Assembly (NCBI RefSeq): GCF_013409365.1
Contig: NZ_JACCBA010000001.1
Span: 3,472,001 to 3,536,000 of the forward strand
DNA from: Actinomadura luteofluorescens
Lineage (GTDB): Bacteria > Actinomycetota > Actinomycetes > Streptosporangiales > Streptosporangiaceae
Direction: 5' to 3'
Length of the DNA: 64,000 bases
The notes beneath the pieces were generated by a model. That model was not told the DNA's origin, made no database searches, and worked only from the letters and a program-made list of their open reading frames with translations. This document shows, piece after piece, positions 32,957-41,828 of this stretch (position 1 is the first letter of the stretch; each line of letters starts with the position of its first letter). The position numbers and the translations under genes are program-made.

Positions 32957-34297
32957 ATGCGGTGTCCGAACTGCGGAACCGAGTCCGCTTCGTCGTCGCC
33001 GAGGTGCGCGCTCTGCGACGCGCCCCTCGTCCCGCCGGGCGCGGCCGATGCGACGGCCCAGGACAACACCGCCGGGGCCGGCGACACGACAGCCCAAGAC
33101 CAGACGACCCGCGACCCGTTCAGCGCCCCGCCCAGCACCTGGACGCCGAACGAGGCCGACGCGACCGTCCAAGACACCCCGTACCGCACCCCCCCGCCGG
33201 GGGGAACCCCGCCAGAACCAGACGACGCAACCATCCAGGGCAACCCCTACGGCAGCGCCCCCTACGGCGGCAACCCGATGGGCGGCGCACCGGCGAGCGG
33301 AGACGACGCGACCGTCCAGGGCAACGCGTATGGCGGCGCCCCTTACGGCGGCGGCCCAATGGGCGGCGCACCGCCCAACGCAGAAGACGCAACCCTCCAA
33401 GGCAACCCCTACGGCAGCGCTCCTTACGGCGGTAGTCCGATCGGCGGCGCACCGGCGAGCGGAGACGACGCGACGCTGCGGGGCGACCCCTACGGCGGTG
33501 CCCTTTACGGGGGCGGGCAGGCGGGTGAGAGCGCTCCGGGTGGGGTGCCGGTGCCGCGGGATCCGGTGCCGCCGCCTTGGGCCGACCAGAGCCCCGTCCA
33601 GTGGGAGCCGCGTCCCGAGCACACGCTGCACATGACGCCCGGCGAGGAGCGGACGACGCACCTCTCCCCCGAGCCGTGGGCGGCCGAGCCGTGGTCCGAG
33701 CCCGCGATCTGGCAGCCTCCGGCGCCGCCGAAGCGCAGCATGCTGCCCTACTTCCTGGGCGCGGCGGGCGTCGTCCTCCTGCTCGGGGTGGCGCTGGGGA
33801 TCGTGTTCTGGCCGAGCGGGTCGAGCACCTCGCCGCCCGCGGCCTCCGAGCCGTCCACGGGGCAGAGCCCGAGCGCCGCGTCCGCGAGCCCAGCGAGCAG
33901 CGGCGACCTGGACGCGCAGGCCGGCGCCGTCAACGATCTGCTGGAGGAGATGGGCGGCACCCGCTCCGAGCTCGGCTCCGTCGTCACCCAGGGCTGCCCG
34001 GTCAGCGGCGTGCAGCGCGTCCTCGACTCGCGGCGCGGCGAGCTGGAGAAGGCACGGGCGCTGGACGTGAGCGCGCTCGACAACGGCGCGGAGATGAAGG
34101 CCGCGCTCGTCCGCGCCCTGGAGGCGTCGACGGAGTCGAACCAGCGCTACCTGGACGGCGCGCCCGGCTGCCCGTCCGACAGCGAGGTCGCCGACGTCAA
34201 CCAGCGCGCCAGCTCCGCCAAGAGCGAGTTCATCGGCTACTGGAACCCGGTCGCCCAGAAGGCCGGCCTTCCCGCCCGCACCGAAGGCGACATCTGA
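32957..34297 (+). CDS. zinc-ribbon, repeat-containing single-pass membrane protein (paralogue)
   Basis: This 446-residue protein has the same plan as its upstream neighbour. The zinc ribbon has Cys at 3, 6, 17 and 20. A disordered segment contains 27-residue repeats (about residues 89-188), each built on DDAT-x-QGNPYG. The membrane helix is near 263-286 (FLGAAGVVLLLGVALGIVFW). The outer helical domain has two Cys (QGC, PGC) and ends FIGYWNPVAQK, matching FVVLWNPVAKK of the paralogue. The gap between the genes is 55 bp, so they are probably one operon. The function is unknown. Confidence 0.75.
   Translation: MRCPNCGTESASSSPRCALCDAPLVPPGAADATAQDNTAGAGDTTAQDQTTRDPFSAPPSTWTPNEADATVQDTPYRTPPPGGTPPEPDDATIQGNPYGSAPYGGNPMGGAPASGDDATVQGNAYGGAPYGGGPMGGAPPNAEDATLQGNPYGSAPYGGSPIGGAPASGDDATLRGDPYGGALYGGGQAGESAPGGVPVPRDPVPPPWADQSPVQWEPRPEHTLHMTPGEERTTHLSPEPWAAEPWSEPAIWQPPAPPKRSMLPYFLGAAGVVLLLGVALGIVFWPSGSSTSPPAASEPSTGQSPSAASASPASSGDLDAQAGAVNDLLEEMGGTRSELGSVVTQGCPVSGVQRVLDSRRGELEKARALDVSALDNGAEMKAALVRALEASTESNQRYLDGAPGCPSDSEVADVNQRASSAKSEFIGYWNPVAQKAGLPARTEGDI
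33221..33520 (+). repeat. 81-bp coding tandem repeat, 3.7 copies
   Basis: Units begin at 33221, 33302, 33383 and 33464, each encoding a variant of DDATIQGNPYGSAPYGG followed by NPMGGAPASG. Differences between units are mostly at third positions plus a few substitutions (V/I/L after DAT; S/G before AP), so the array is not recent but is kept in frame. The last copy is truncated. Repeat number is likely to vary among strains. Confidence 0.85.
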
Positions 34298-34298
34298 G

Positions 34299-37289
34299 TC
34301 ACTCGGCCTGCGGGTTGAGGAACGCGAGGCCCTTGGACGGGTCCTCGAACGGCGTGACGAAGCGGTCGTACCAGCTCAGGACGGGCTCCAGCCATCCGGT
34401 GACGCGCATCGTCTCGGCGACGTGCTCGATCTGCTCGTCCTCGTCGAAGCCGATCGCGACGACGGCCAGGTCCTTGAAGAAGCCGGTGTCGTCGTCGCCG
34501 TAGAGGGCGGTCGCGGCGATGGGACGGTTGCGTTCCAGCTCCATGGACAGCGGGTGGCGGCGCAGGGCGCGGAGCCGGTGGCCGAGCTTCGCGTCCGGCG
34601 GCTGCTTGAGACCGGGCAGCTGGTAGTCCAGGGGCGGCGCGAGGGCGTGCTTGTCGGGCGCGCCGTCCCCGTAGGGGAAGAGCCTGTCGAGCTCGTGCAG
34701 CCATCTGACCTGCGGAATCACCCATTGAGGTCCGGGGGATGTCCCGGGCGGGCCGCCGCCGAGCAGCCGCTGCGCGACCTCGGCGACGGCGGCGGTGAGG
34801 TCCCCCGGCGGGAAGGCGGTGCGCAGCCCCCGCGACCGCCGGGACACCGCCCGTTCGAGGACGGTCGCCAGCGCGCACTCGCGCAGCCGGGGCGCCCGCC
34901 GCGACCAGGCGCGCCCCAGTTCGGGCGGGACGGAGGGAATCGGACGGTTCGTCACATGCGCCAGGACGAGCGTGTCGCCCCACAGGCGCAGCCACGCCCA
35001 TTCCGCGTCGCCCGCGATCAGGTCCGCCTCGCGCAGCTCGTACAGGGTGCAGGCGCGGCCCGACCGGCACTCGCATCCGCACGCCGGGGAGCGCCGTCCG
35101 TCCACGGGCGGGGGCGGGCCGGGCAGTTCCGCCTCGCGGCCCTCGCCCAGCGGCACCCGCACGCGCAGGGGGCGGTCCATGCCGTCCGCGAACACGGCGG
35201 CGACGCCCGGACGCAGCGACACCACCTCGCGGGACTGGTCCGCGTCCAGGTTCATCGCCGCGCCGACCTGGTGCCGGTCGTCGAACGCGGGCAGCCGGTG
35301 CACGACCTTCAGCGCGGTGTTCTTGATGACGTCCGGGACGAGCTTCGTCGGGATCTGCTCGGCGACGATGATCCCCTCGCCGTACGCGCGGATCTCGGCG
35401 AGCATCCCGGCGAACAGCTCGACGGCGTGGGAGCTGCCGCGCTCCGGCCCGCGGTTGCGCAGCAGCCGGTGCGCCTCCTCGATCACGATGACGTGCCGCA
35501 GCGCCGGCCCCGCGGCACGGTCGCGCTTGCGCTCCCGCATCCGCAGGTGCTCGACGATGCGGATGATGAGCGTCCCCATGAGGAACGCCTTGTCCTCGTC
35601 GTTCGCGACGTCCTCGATGGCGAGCACGATGTTGTCGCGGAGCATCCCGCCGATGTCGGCGGGGTGGCCGCCCTCGAAGAACCGTCCGGCCGAGCCGATG
35701 CGCAGGGACCTCAGGCGCACGTCCACGAACCCCTGCACATCGGCCATCAGCTCGCGCCCGTAGCCCACGTCCTGGATGACCTGGAGCGCCGCGTTCTGCA
35801 ACTGCTCCAGCGTCGGCACCGCGGGGCCGATGCGCGACCCGGGCACGCCGCCGCCCGTCACCACGTCCCACCCGTTGTTCTCGTAGACGCGCTGCAGCGC
35901 CTGCGCCATGATCTGCGGGAACGGCTCCTCGGCGTCGAACGCGGCCTGGAACAGCGCCCGCACCATGTCGATGTGCGCCTGGACGGGGTAGCCCGGCTCC
36001 GGCGCGAGCGGGTTCACCGACAGCGGCACCGAGTCCGGGTCGGACGGGTTGACGACCGTGACGGGCCCGCCGAGGTCCTGGATGCGCCCCGCCATCGCCG
36101 CGTACTCCGACTTCGCGGGCTCGATCGCCAGCCACGGAACCCCGGCCCGGGTGAGCTGCTCCAGCAGGTGCCGGACGGTCTGCGACTTCCCCGCGCCGGT
36201 CGCGCCCGTGACGAACACGTGCCGGTTGATGGTCGAGCGGGGCACGGCGAACCGCCCGACCTCGCGGTCCTGGCCGTCCAGGATGGCGCCCAGTTCGATC
36301 TGCGTCTCCCCGCTCGCGGGCGCGGTCTCGGACGTCACGTCGAAGTACCCGGCGTCCAGCACCCGCAGCCCGGGGACCTCCCGCCGCGGCAGCCCCGCCA
36401 GCGCCGCCAGCGCCCCGGCCGTCGCCGTGAACGGGAACCGCTGCTCCGCCTCGCCCATCGGCCGCGCCGGCGCGGGCGCCGTCCCCGGGCCCAGCATCTC
36501 CGCGAAGGACCCGCTCCCCTGCCCCGACCTCAGCCGGTACGGATGGTGCCCGAGTTCCATCGACCCGACCAGCACGGGCGCGATCTGCCCCAGCTCCGCC
36601 TGCGACGCGGCCCCGGCGACCACCCGGACCTGCCAGAGCCCGGCCTCGCGGAACGCGTCCAGCTCGGCGAGCCGCCGATCGGCCCGCGCGACCGCGAGCC
36701 GCGCATGCTCGTCCTCGCCCCGCCGCAACATCCGCAACTCGTGGTGCAGCTCGCGCATCTCGGCGTCGATCATTCGCTCGTCGCACGGATCGGCGACCAC
36801 GAACCACCCGAACGGCCGCTCCATCAACGTGACGAGCGTCGCCTCGAACAGCCCCGGCCCAGAGCCGGACCCCTGCGGGGCGAGGCGCCCCGGACACCGC
36901 GTCCATTCCATCCGCTCGGCCTGCCGCAACCACCCGTCCCCGATCGGCACACCCCGCGCACCACTCGGAAACAGCAGCCCGTACGTCTCGGCCCCGGTCT
37001 CGGGCGTCCCGATCGGCCCCGCATTAGTGATCAGCTCCAGCGGCGCCCCACCACCCGCCGACAGCCACCCGACGACGAACGGCCTCCCCAGCCGCGCCGC
37101 CGACAGCGCCGCGGGCAGCACGCTGACGAAGTCCCACTCCGCAGACGCCTCCCGCTGCGGACTCGGGATCGCCTGGATCCGATACCAAGGCCCCGGAAAC
37201 ACGAACGGCGCGCCTTGCGCAGCGACCGGCGGCCCACCGGACCCCCACCCGAGGGGCGGTCTGCCGGCACCAGACGAACCAGGGGGCAT
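34299..37289 (-). CDS. HerA/DUF87-type ATPase, 996 residues
   Basis: The N-terminal ~340 residues are Pro/Gly-rich then mixed alpha-beta. The ATPase core has Walker A GATGAGKS (362-369), Walker B VIVIEEAH (about 600-607) and the HerA-type C-terminal segment AEQIPTKLVPDVIKNTALKVVHRL (643-666). After it comes a Cys cluster CGCECRSGRAC (residues 737-747), probably a metal site, and a soluble helical tail. Relatives are hexameric DNA translocases such as HerA and VirB4/TraG-like pumps. It ends 1 bp after the zinc-ribbon gene, convergent. The start at 37289 (or GTG two codons up) has only a weak ribosome site. Confidence 0.85.
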   Translation of the reverse strand: MPPGSSGAGRPPLGWGSGGPPVAAQGAPFVFPGPWYRIQAIPSPQREASAEWDFVSVLPAALSAARLGRPFVVGWLSAGGGAPLELITNAGPIGTPETGAETYGLLFPSGARGVPIGDGWLRQAERMEWTRCPGRLAPQGSGSGPGLFEATLVTLMERPFGWFVVADPCDERMIDAEMRELHHELRMLRRGEDEHARLAVARADRRLAELDAFREAGLWQVRVVAGAASQAELGQIAPVLVGSMELGHHPYRLRSGQGSGSFAEMLGPGTAPAPARPMGEAEQRFPFTATAGALAALAGLPRREVPGLRVLDAGYFDVTSETAPASGETQIELGAILDGQDREVGRFAVPRSTINRHVFVTGATGAGKSQTVRHLLEQLTRAGVPWLAIEPAKSEYAAMAGRIQDLGGPVTVVNPSDPDSVPLSVNPLAPEPGYPVQAHIDMVRALFQAAFDAEEPFPQIMAQALQRVYENNGWDVVTGGGVPGSRIGPAVPTLEQLQNAALQVIQDVGYGRELMADVQGFVDVRLRSLRIGSAGRFFEGGHPADIGGMLRDNIVLAIEDVANDEDKAFLMGTLIIRIVEHLRMRERKRDRAAGPALRHVIVIEEAHRLLRNRGPERGSSHAVELFAGMLAEIRAYGEGIIVAEQIPTKLVPDVIKNTALKVVHRLPAFDDRHQVGAAMNLDADQSREVVSLRPGVAAVFADGMDRPLRVRVPLGEGREAELPGPPPPVDGRRSPACGCECRSGRACTLYELREADLIAGDAEWAWLRLWGDTLVLAHVTNRPIPSVPPELGRAWSRRAPRLRECALATVLERAVSRRSRGLRTAFPPGDLTAAVAEVAQRLLGGGPPGTSPGPQWVIPQVRWLHELDRLFPYGDGAPDKHALAPPLDYQLPGLKQPPDAKLGHRLRALRRHPLSMELERNRPIAATALYGDDDTGFFKDLAVVAIGFDEDEQIEHVAETMRVTGWLEPVLSWYDRFVTPFEDPSKGLAFLNPQAE

Positions 37290-37484
37290 AGTCACCCCAG
37301 CATCCAACCCCGCCCCCACCCCCCACGCCAATGCCCCTCCAGGAAGAACCCGCCCCTCCCAGAGGCGAAGTCGCCTTGCCAACCACGACCCTGGACACCG
37401 CCGGGTCGCTGCCGGTGCCGGGTCAGCCTGGGGGTGGCCAGCCGAGGCTTGCCGGAGCATCCGCGCTCGCCCTTGTAGCCTTTC

Positions 37485-38252
37485 TCAGATTCGGATCCGC
37501 AGCATGCGGTCGATGGCGTCGGCGTGGTCCTTCAACCACACGATCTCCTGGTGGAGCCAGGTGTCGGGGGCGGTGATCCGGCCGGCGCGCTGGTGCATGG
37601 CGAGCTCGTCCTCGACCCGGCCGACGACGAGAGCGCCGAAGCCCTCCCGCCGCTCGTCCTCAAGCCCGTACACGTCGAGGAAGGTGCGCAGGAGGCCCAC
37701 CTGCCGGTCGAGGGGCGCGGCGGCATCAGCGCCGAACAACCACAACCAGGCGGCGTAGGCGAGATCACGCGTTCGCGGGCCGGGGGCGGCCTGGTCGAAG
37801 TCGAAGGCGGCGGTGGGCAGGCCATCGACGAAGGTGACGTTCAGCGGGGAGAAGTCGTTGTGGCACACGGTCTCCTGATCGCCCGCGATCACCGCGCCCG
37901 CACTCGCGTCGTGCAGCCGGCGCAGCAGCCGTGCCGCAGCGGTGATCTGGGCGGACGTCCATTCCCGGGGCCTGAACTCCGTCCGGGTCTCACCGTCCTG
38001 GAAGCTGAGGATCTCGCGGCCCCGGCCATCGGTCCCGCGCAGTCTGGGCGCGGCGTCGCAGCCCACCGCCTCGAAATGCCGGAGCAGCCGATGCACGAAC
38101 GGTGAGTGCGGCCCCACCGGGCGCCGCACCGTGTCGCCGACCCGGACGACGCCCTCGGTGATCCGGCCCCCGCTCAAAGGGATCTCCACCTCATCGGTCA
38201 CCCCAAGGGCCCCGTTGTGCAGGGATGCGCCCGGTTCAGCCGACGGCCCCAT
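37485..38252 (-). CDS. aminoglycoside phosphotransferase-like kinase (APH family)
   Basis: This 255-residue protein kinase-fold enzyme has the catalytic loop HNDFSPLNVTFVDG (HND instead of the usual HGD) and the metal-binding FDFDQAAPGPRTRDLAY, the APH family's IDW-like motif. An ATP-binding N-lobe is short and lacks a clear glycine loop. The substrate is unknown; most APH-fold proteins in actinomycetes are not drug-resistance enzymes. It starts the accessory stretch and is divergent from the LysR gene. An ATG at 38198 could be the alternative start (shorter N-terminus). Confidence 0.8.
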   Translation of the reverse strand: MGPSAEPGASLHNGALGVTDEVEIPLSGGRITEGVVRVGDTVRRPVGPHSPFVHRLLRHFEAVGCDAAPRLRGTDGRGREILSFQDGETRTEFRPREWTSAQITAAARLLRRLHDASAGAVIAGDQETVCHNDFSPLNVTFVDGLPTAAFDFDQAAPGPRTRDLAYAAWLWLFGADAAAPLDRQVGLLRTFLDVYGLEDERREGFGALVVGRVEDELAMHQRAGRITAPDTWLHQEIVWLKDHADAIDRMLRIRI

Positions 38253-38362
38253 CTACACTCCTCCGCGTTGTCCCACTGATTCCCGGCATCGGCATCAGAC
38301 CCGAAACGGCCGCGCAGCGTCCAACAACCGACACGCGGGACTATGACAACCAGGAGTTGTTG

Positions 38363-39307
38363 ATGGATCTGGACCTCGGTGCCGTCCGCGCCTTCCTCGC
38401 CGTCGTCGACGGCGGACGGTTCACCGATGCCGCCGATCGCCTGGACATGACCCAGCAGGCGGTCTCCAAGCGGATCGCCAAGCTCGAAGCGGCCCTCGGC
38501 GTCCCGCTGCTGCACCGCTCCCGCGCGGGCGCCAGGCCGACCGAGGACGGGGCGGCCTTCCTCCCCCAGGCCCGCGCGTTGATCGGCCTCGCCGACCAGG
38601 CCACCGCGATGCTGCGCGCCCGCCGCCGCGCCCTGCGCATCGACGTTCTCGGCCACAACGCGGCCCCGATCGAGATCGTCCGCTCCTTCTACGAGACCGG
38701 CGGCGCCGAAGTCGACATCGTCGTCTCCCGCGGCACCGGCTCACGCTGGACGGCCCTCACCGACGGCTCGATCGACGCCGCCTTCGGCCGGGTCACCGCG
38801 CCTCTCCCACCCGGGATCAAGCGCGTCCCGGCCGCCCTGGAGCCCATCCCCATCCTGGTCGGCCACCGGCACCGCCTCGCCGAACACCGCCAGGTGCCGA
38901 TGAAAGAGCTCTCGGGCTTGACGGCATGGATGCCCGGTAACGCGCCGGAAAGCGAATGGGCGGACTACTACCGCCATCTCAGCGCGGAATTCGGCGTCCA
39001 CATCGACGCCTCAGGCCCGGTCTTCGGCCAGGACCACATCATGGAAAGGATCGGCGCCTCCCCCGATCTCATCACCTTCGGCAACAAGACCCAGTTCCCC
39101 GGCCACCCGGACGTCGTCCAGATCGCCCTGACCGACCCCACCCCGGCCTACCCCTGGTCCCTGATGTGGCACGAGGCCAACCGCCACCCGTCCCTCGCAG
39201 GCTTCGTCGCCCACGTACAAGACCACTACCGTCCCCACGCCCAATGGCTTCCCGCCCCCGACCGCCCCCACTTCCCGAATGACGAGCGAGAGGGCGGACG
39301 AGGGTAG
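38363..39307 (+). CDS. LysR family transcriptional regulator
   Basis: This 314-residue protein starts at ATG 38363 with AGGAG before it. Residues 1-60 form the LysR helix-turn-helix (VRAFLAVVDGGRFTDAADRL, then QQAVSKRIAKLEAALGVPLL). The ligand domain follows with LRIDVLGHNAAPIEIV and IDAAFGRVTAPLP. Such regulators normally control a divergent gene; here that is the APH-like kinase. CAACAAC (38322-38328) pairs with GTTGTTG (38356-38362) just before the start, so the leader can fold. The inducer is unknown. Confidence 0.88.
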   Translation: MDLDLGAVRAFLAVVDGGRFTDAADRLDMTQQAVSKRIAKLEAALGVPLLHRSRAGARPTEDGAAFLPQARALIGLADQATAMLRARRRALRIDVLGHNAAPIEIVRSFYETGGAEVDIVVSRGTGSRWTALTDGSIDAAFGRVTAPLPPGIKRVPAALEPIPILVGHRHRLAEHRQVPMKELSGLTAWMPGNAPESEWADYYRHLSAEFGVHIDASGPVFGQDHIMERIGASPDLITFGNKTQFPGHPDVVQIALTDPTPAYPWSLMWHEANRHPSLAGFVAHVQDHYRPHAQWLPAPDRPHFPNDEREGGRG

Positions 39308-39323
39308 ATCCGTCCACTGGTCT

Positions 39324-39719
39324 TCAGGCATCGAGGACCGCGAAGACGACCTTGCCGGCGTTGCCGGCCAGGGGGCGGACGCCCCAGCAGCGCGCGAACT
39401 GGTCAACGATGAACAGGCCGCGGCCCGCCTCGCTGATGGTGTCCGCGTACTGGATGCGGGGCAGCTCGCAGGTCGCGTCCTGGATCTCCAGCCACAGCGC
39501 ACCGTCGTCGTTGCGTCCGATCCGGAACGTCACGCCGCAATCGGGAGCGGACGCGTAGCGCAGAGCGTTGGTGACCAGCTCGCTCGCCACCAGGCACGGC
39601 ACGAAGTCGTCCATGCCCCACTGACCGGTGACCAGCCGAACGAACCTCCGCACCTCGGCAACGACCGAGAGATCGTTCTTCACCACGATCTCGTTCTCGT
39701 GACACGCCGCCTCACCCAT
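39324..39719 (-). CDS. ATP-binding anti-sigma-type HATPase (RsbW/AbaA-like)
   Basis: This 131-residue protein starts at ATG 39719 with GAGGAG upstream. It has the GHKL pattern of serine-kinase anti-sigma factors: the N box in ASELVTNALRYASA, the G1 Asp in WLEIQDATCELP and the G2 loop EAGRGLFIVDQFA. In Streptomyces such small ATPases sit next to an XRE regulator and DUF397 proteins (the whiJ/abaA arrangement), and the same set is here. It would bind ATP and a sigma or regulatory partner. Confidence 0.85.
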   Translation of the reverse strand: MGEAACHENEIVVKNDLSVVAEVRRFVRLVTGQWGMDDFVPCLVASELVTNALRYASAPDCGVTFRIGRNDDGALWLEIQDATCELPRIQYADTISEAGRGLFIVDQFARCWGVRPLAGNAGKVVFAVLDA

Positions 39720-39730
39720 GATCCATCTCC

Positions 39731-39816
39731 TCACTGTATGTGTTCTAAAGCACACAGTGAGCCACTATCCAAGCTACGATTTGCATGCCAGAACAGGCTT
39801 GGCAGGTGCTGGCATG
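39731..39816. promoter_or_regulatory. palindromes in the ATPase/XRE divergent gap
   Basis: TCACTGT (39731-39737) is repeated inverted as ACAGTGA (39754-39760), with TGTG...CACA nested inside. Further on, CATGCCAG (39784-39791) pairs with CTGGCATG (39809-39816), and another GGCATG follows at 39831. The repeated TGGCATG core is a plausible operator for the XRE regulator. Confidence 0.55.
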
Positions 39817-39858
39817 GCTGAATCGCAATTGGCATGTTCCAAGGAGAGGCAGGCCCGG

Positions 39859-40376
39859 ATGTCCCCCCGCCGACAACGTCCACGCGAGTCCCCGGCCCTC
39901 GTCGCTTTCGGTCGTCAGATGCGGCTGATGCGAGAGGCCAAAAAGGTCAAACAGGAAACCATTGCTCACCTGACCAAGGTCAGCGCGCCACAGGTCAGCA
40001 AGATCGAGGCTGGCAAACGGCGCGCCACCCGAGCATTCGCGGTGGCCGTGGACGACTACCTGGGAGCTGGGGGCGCCCTCGTCAACCTCTGGGAGGACCT
40101 CAACAAGGACGGTCACCCCGTGCCCATCTGGTTCGACTGGCCCGTAATCGAGGCCGATGCGGCGATGCTCGTCTGCTACGAGCAGTCGGTCATGCCCGGC
40201 CTCGCGCAGACTCCGGCTTACGCCTCGGCGATCCTCCATGGCAACCAGGAAGCCGTAGAGGCCCGGATCAGCCGCCAGGCGATCATCACCGGCGGTGACA
40301 GGACGGTCCCGCCCACCCTCGTGATCATGGTGGACGAACAGGCGCTCCACCGGCCGGTCGGCACCTCGGAGACAAT
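39859..40376 (+). pseudogene. WhiJ-like XRE/DUF5753 regulator, 5' part, split by an IS
   Basis: The first 172 residues are the XRE helix-turn-helix (LRLMREAKKVKQ-like start, AHLTKVSAPQVSKIEAGKR) followed by the beginning of DUF5753 (PVIEADAAMLVCYEQSVMPG, MVDEQALHRPVG). The reading frame then enters an insertion sequence after GAG ACA ATG. Joining base 40374-40376 to 41295 restores a 269-residue protein, the normal length. Start ATG 39859 (MSPRRQRPRES) has AAGGAG somewhat far upstream; ATG 39814 is an alternative. The truncated product keeps the DNA-binding domain and might still bind DNA. Confidence 0.85.
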
Positions 40377-41291
40377 GAGCTCTTTTCAACGTGATGCGGT
40401 CTCGCGGAGTTGAAGGGTGTGGATGGCTTTGGCGAGGCGTCCGGCGCGGTGGGGGCAGCAGCGCAGCTTGCGCAGGATTCGCCATGACTTGAGCTGGGCA
40501 TTCGCGCGTTCGCCGGGGCCGCGGAGCTTGGCGTGTGCACGGTTGGCGTCCTTTTGCGGTTCGGGCTTGTCGCGTCCCTTGTAGGGCGTGAGGATGTGCG
40601 GGCCGGCGCCCTGGTAGGCCTTGTCGGCCAGCACCGGCAGGCCGGTGGCGGCCAGTGCCCGGACGACGCCCCAGATCCTGGCCGCGGCCAGGTCGTGAAC
40701 TGACCCGCGCAACGGTCCCGACACCCACAGCAGGCTCCCGTCCGGTGCGGCGATGACCTGGAGGTTCATGCCGTGGCGGCGGTGTTTCCCCGAGTAGTAG
40801 GGCCGGTCGGCGGCGACCCGGTCGATCGAGACCAAGGTGCCGTCCAGCAACAGGTACGGCAGGCCGTCCTTGACCGCTTTGGCCAGCGCCGCGCCGAGTT
40901 TGGGCGCGGGGGCGGCCAGTACGTCGACGGTCTCGTTGATGTAGCGCCATGCGGTGGTGGTGGAGACGGCGAATCCGGCGCCCAGTTCGGCGTAGGTCTC
41001 GCCCTTACGCAGGTAGACCAGGGTCATCAGTGCTTGCATGCCCGGGGGTAGGCGCCGGCCCTTGCTGCCGATGGCCCTTCGGTGGCGGCGGACCACACCG
41101 GTGGCGTAGGTCAGGGTCTGACGCGACAAAGGCAGCGAAGCACGGTACAAAAGCATGCGAGGCCTCTGGTGGGGACGGGGGTTGTGAGAGATCAACCGTC
41201 CTACCAGGGGCTTCTTGACGTCCGGCATCGTCCACGCCGTCCGCGATCATGCTGTGACCAGCGCCTCCGAAGCTGCCGCTGAAAAAGGCTC
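40377..41291. mobile_element. IS5-family insertion sequence, 915 bp
   Basis: The left end GAGCTCTTTTCAACG (40377-40391) and the inverted right end GAGCCTTTTTCAGCG (41277-41291 reversed) match at 12 of 15 positions. The trinucleotide AAT flanks both sides (40374-40376 and 41292-41294) as the target duplication. The element carries one transposase gene on the minus strand. Its boundaries are exact because the interrupted gene can be rejoined in frame. Confidence 0.88.
40386..41156 (-). CDS. IS5-family transposase (DDE_Tnp_4 type)
   Basis: This reads 256 residues from ATG 41156 (MLLYRASLPLSRQTLTYATG). An N-terminal helix-turn-helix (LRKGETYAELGAGFAVSTTT) precedes the DDE catalytic core: LLLDGTLVSIDRV supplies the first Asp, VLADKAYQGAGPHI the second, and ERANAQLKSWRIL the Glu, so all three acidic residues are intact. 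A longer frame to 41228 exists, but it has no better ribosome site. It is apparently complete, so the element may still be active. Confidence 0.85.
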   Translation of the reverse strand: MLLYRASLPLSRQTLTYATGVVRRHRRAIGSKGRRLPPGMQALMTLVYLRKGETYAELGAGFAVSTTTAWRYINETVDVLAAPAPKLGAALAKAVKDGLPYLLLDGTLVSIDRVAADRPYYSGKHRRHGMNLQVIAAPDGSLLWVSGPLRGSVHDLAAARIWGVVRALAATGLPVLADKAYQGAGPHILTPYKGRDKPEPQKDANRAHAKLRGPGERANAQLKSWRILRKLRCCPHRAGRLAKAIHTLQLRETASR

Positions 41292-41586
41292 AATGAAGGA
41301 GCAGCTGGAGCACCTGATAGCACTCAGTTTATTGCCCAACGTCACAGTTCAAGTAGTCTTGACAAGCGGCGAGCACAACGGAAACTCGGGTTCATTCGTG
41401 ATCGCCACGATGGCTGACCGCAGCGAGGTCGCCTATGTCGAGACAGCGATACGCCCCATCACCACGGACAACCCCGAGGACCTCTCCGAACTGGCGCGGA
41501 CCCTGGTCGACCTCCGCGCGCGGACGCTCACAGGTGACATGTCCTGCGAACTGATCAGGAAGGTGGTCCAAGAGAAATGGACCTGA
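41292..41586 (+). pseudogene. WhiJ-like XRE/DUF5753 regulator, 3' part
   Basis: The 97 residues from MKEQLEHLIALSLLPNVTVQVV to KVVQEKWT complete the DUF5753 domain of the gene split by the IS; the order (LHRPVG...SETM then KEQLEHL) is that of intact family members. An ATG at 41293 could start an internal product, but there is no ribosome site. The stop overlaps the start of the first DUF397 gene (ATG GAC C TGA arrangement). Confidence 0.82.
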
Positions 41587-41765
41587 CGAACATCAAGTGG
41601 CGCAAGAGCAGCTACAGCACGTCCAACGGCGGCAACTGCGTCGAGCTGGCGGACGCGGCCGGCGCGGTGGCGGTGCGGGACAGCAAGGACCCGGACGGAC
41701 CCATCCTCCTACTCACCCGCACAGTCCTACGCACCGCCGTGAACTCCACGCCCACAGCCCGCTGA
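41577..41765 (+). CDS. DUF397 protein, copy 1
   Basis: This 62-residue protein has the DUF397 signature: WRKSSYS near the N-terminus, NGGNCVELAD in the centre and VAVRDSKDPDGP toward the end. The family is found next to XRE/DUF5753 regulators such as WhiJ and BldB-related loci, where the small protein modulates the regulator. Its ATG overlaps the stop region of the interrupted XRE gene, so it now lacks the full-length partner in cis. Confidence 0.9.
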   Translation: MDLTNIKWRKSSYSTSNGGNCVELADAAGAVAVRDSKDPDGPILLLTRTVLRTAVNSTPTAR

Positions 41766-41828
41766 TCCACCCCATCTCGTCACGGCATACGCCTCACGCG
41801 ACCTGATCAGAAAGGTCATTCAGGAGAG

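Noticed and set aside
37485..38252. antibiotic-resistance call for the APH-like gene
   Set aside because: The catalytic loop is HND rather than HGD and no resistance subfamily motif is visible, so only the fold is claimed.
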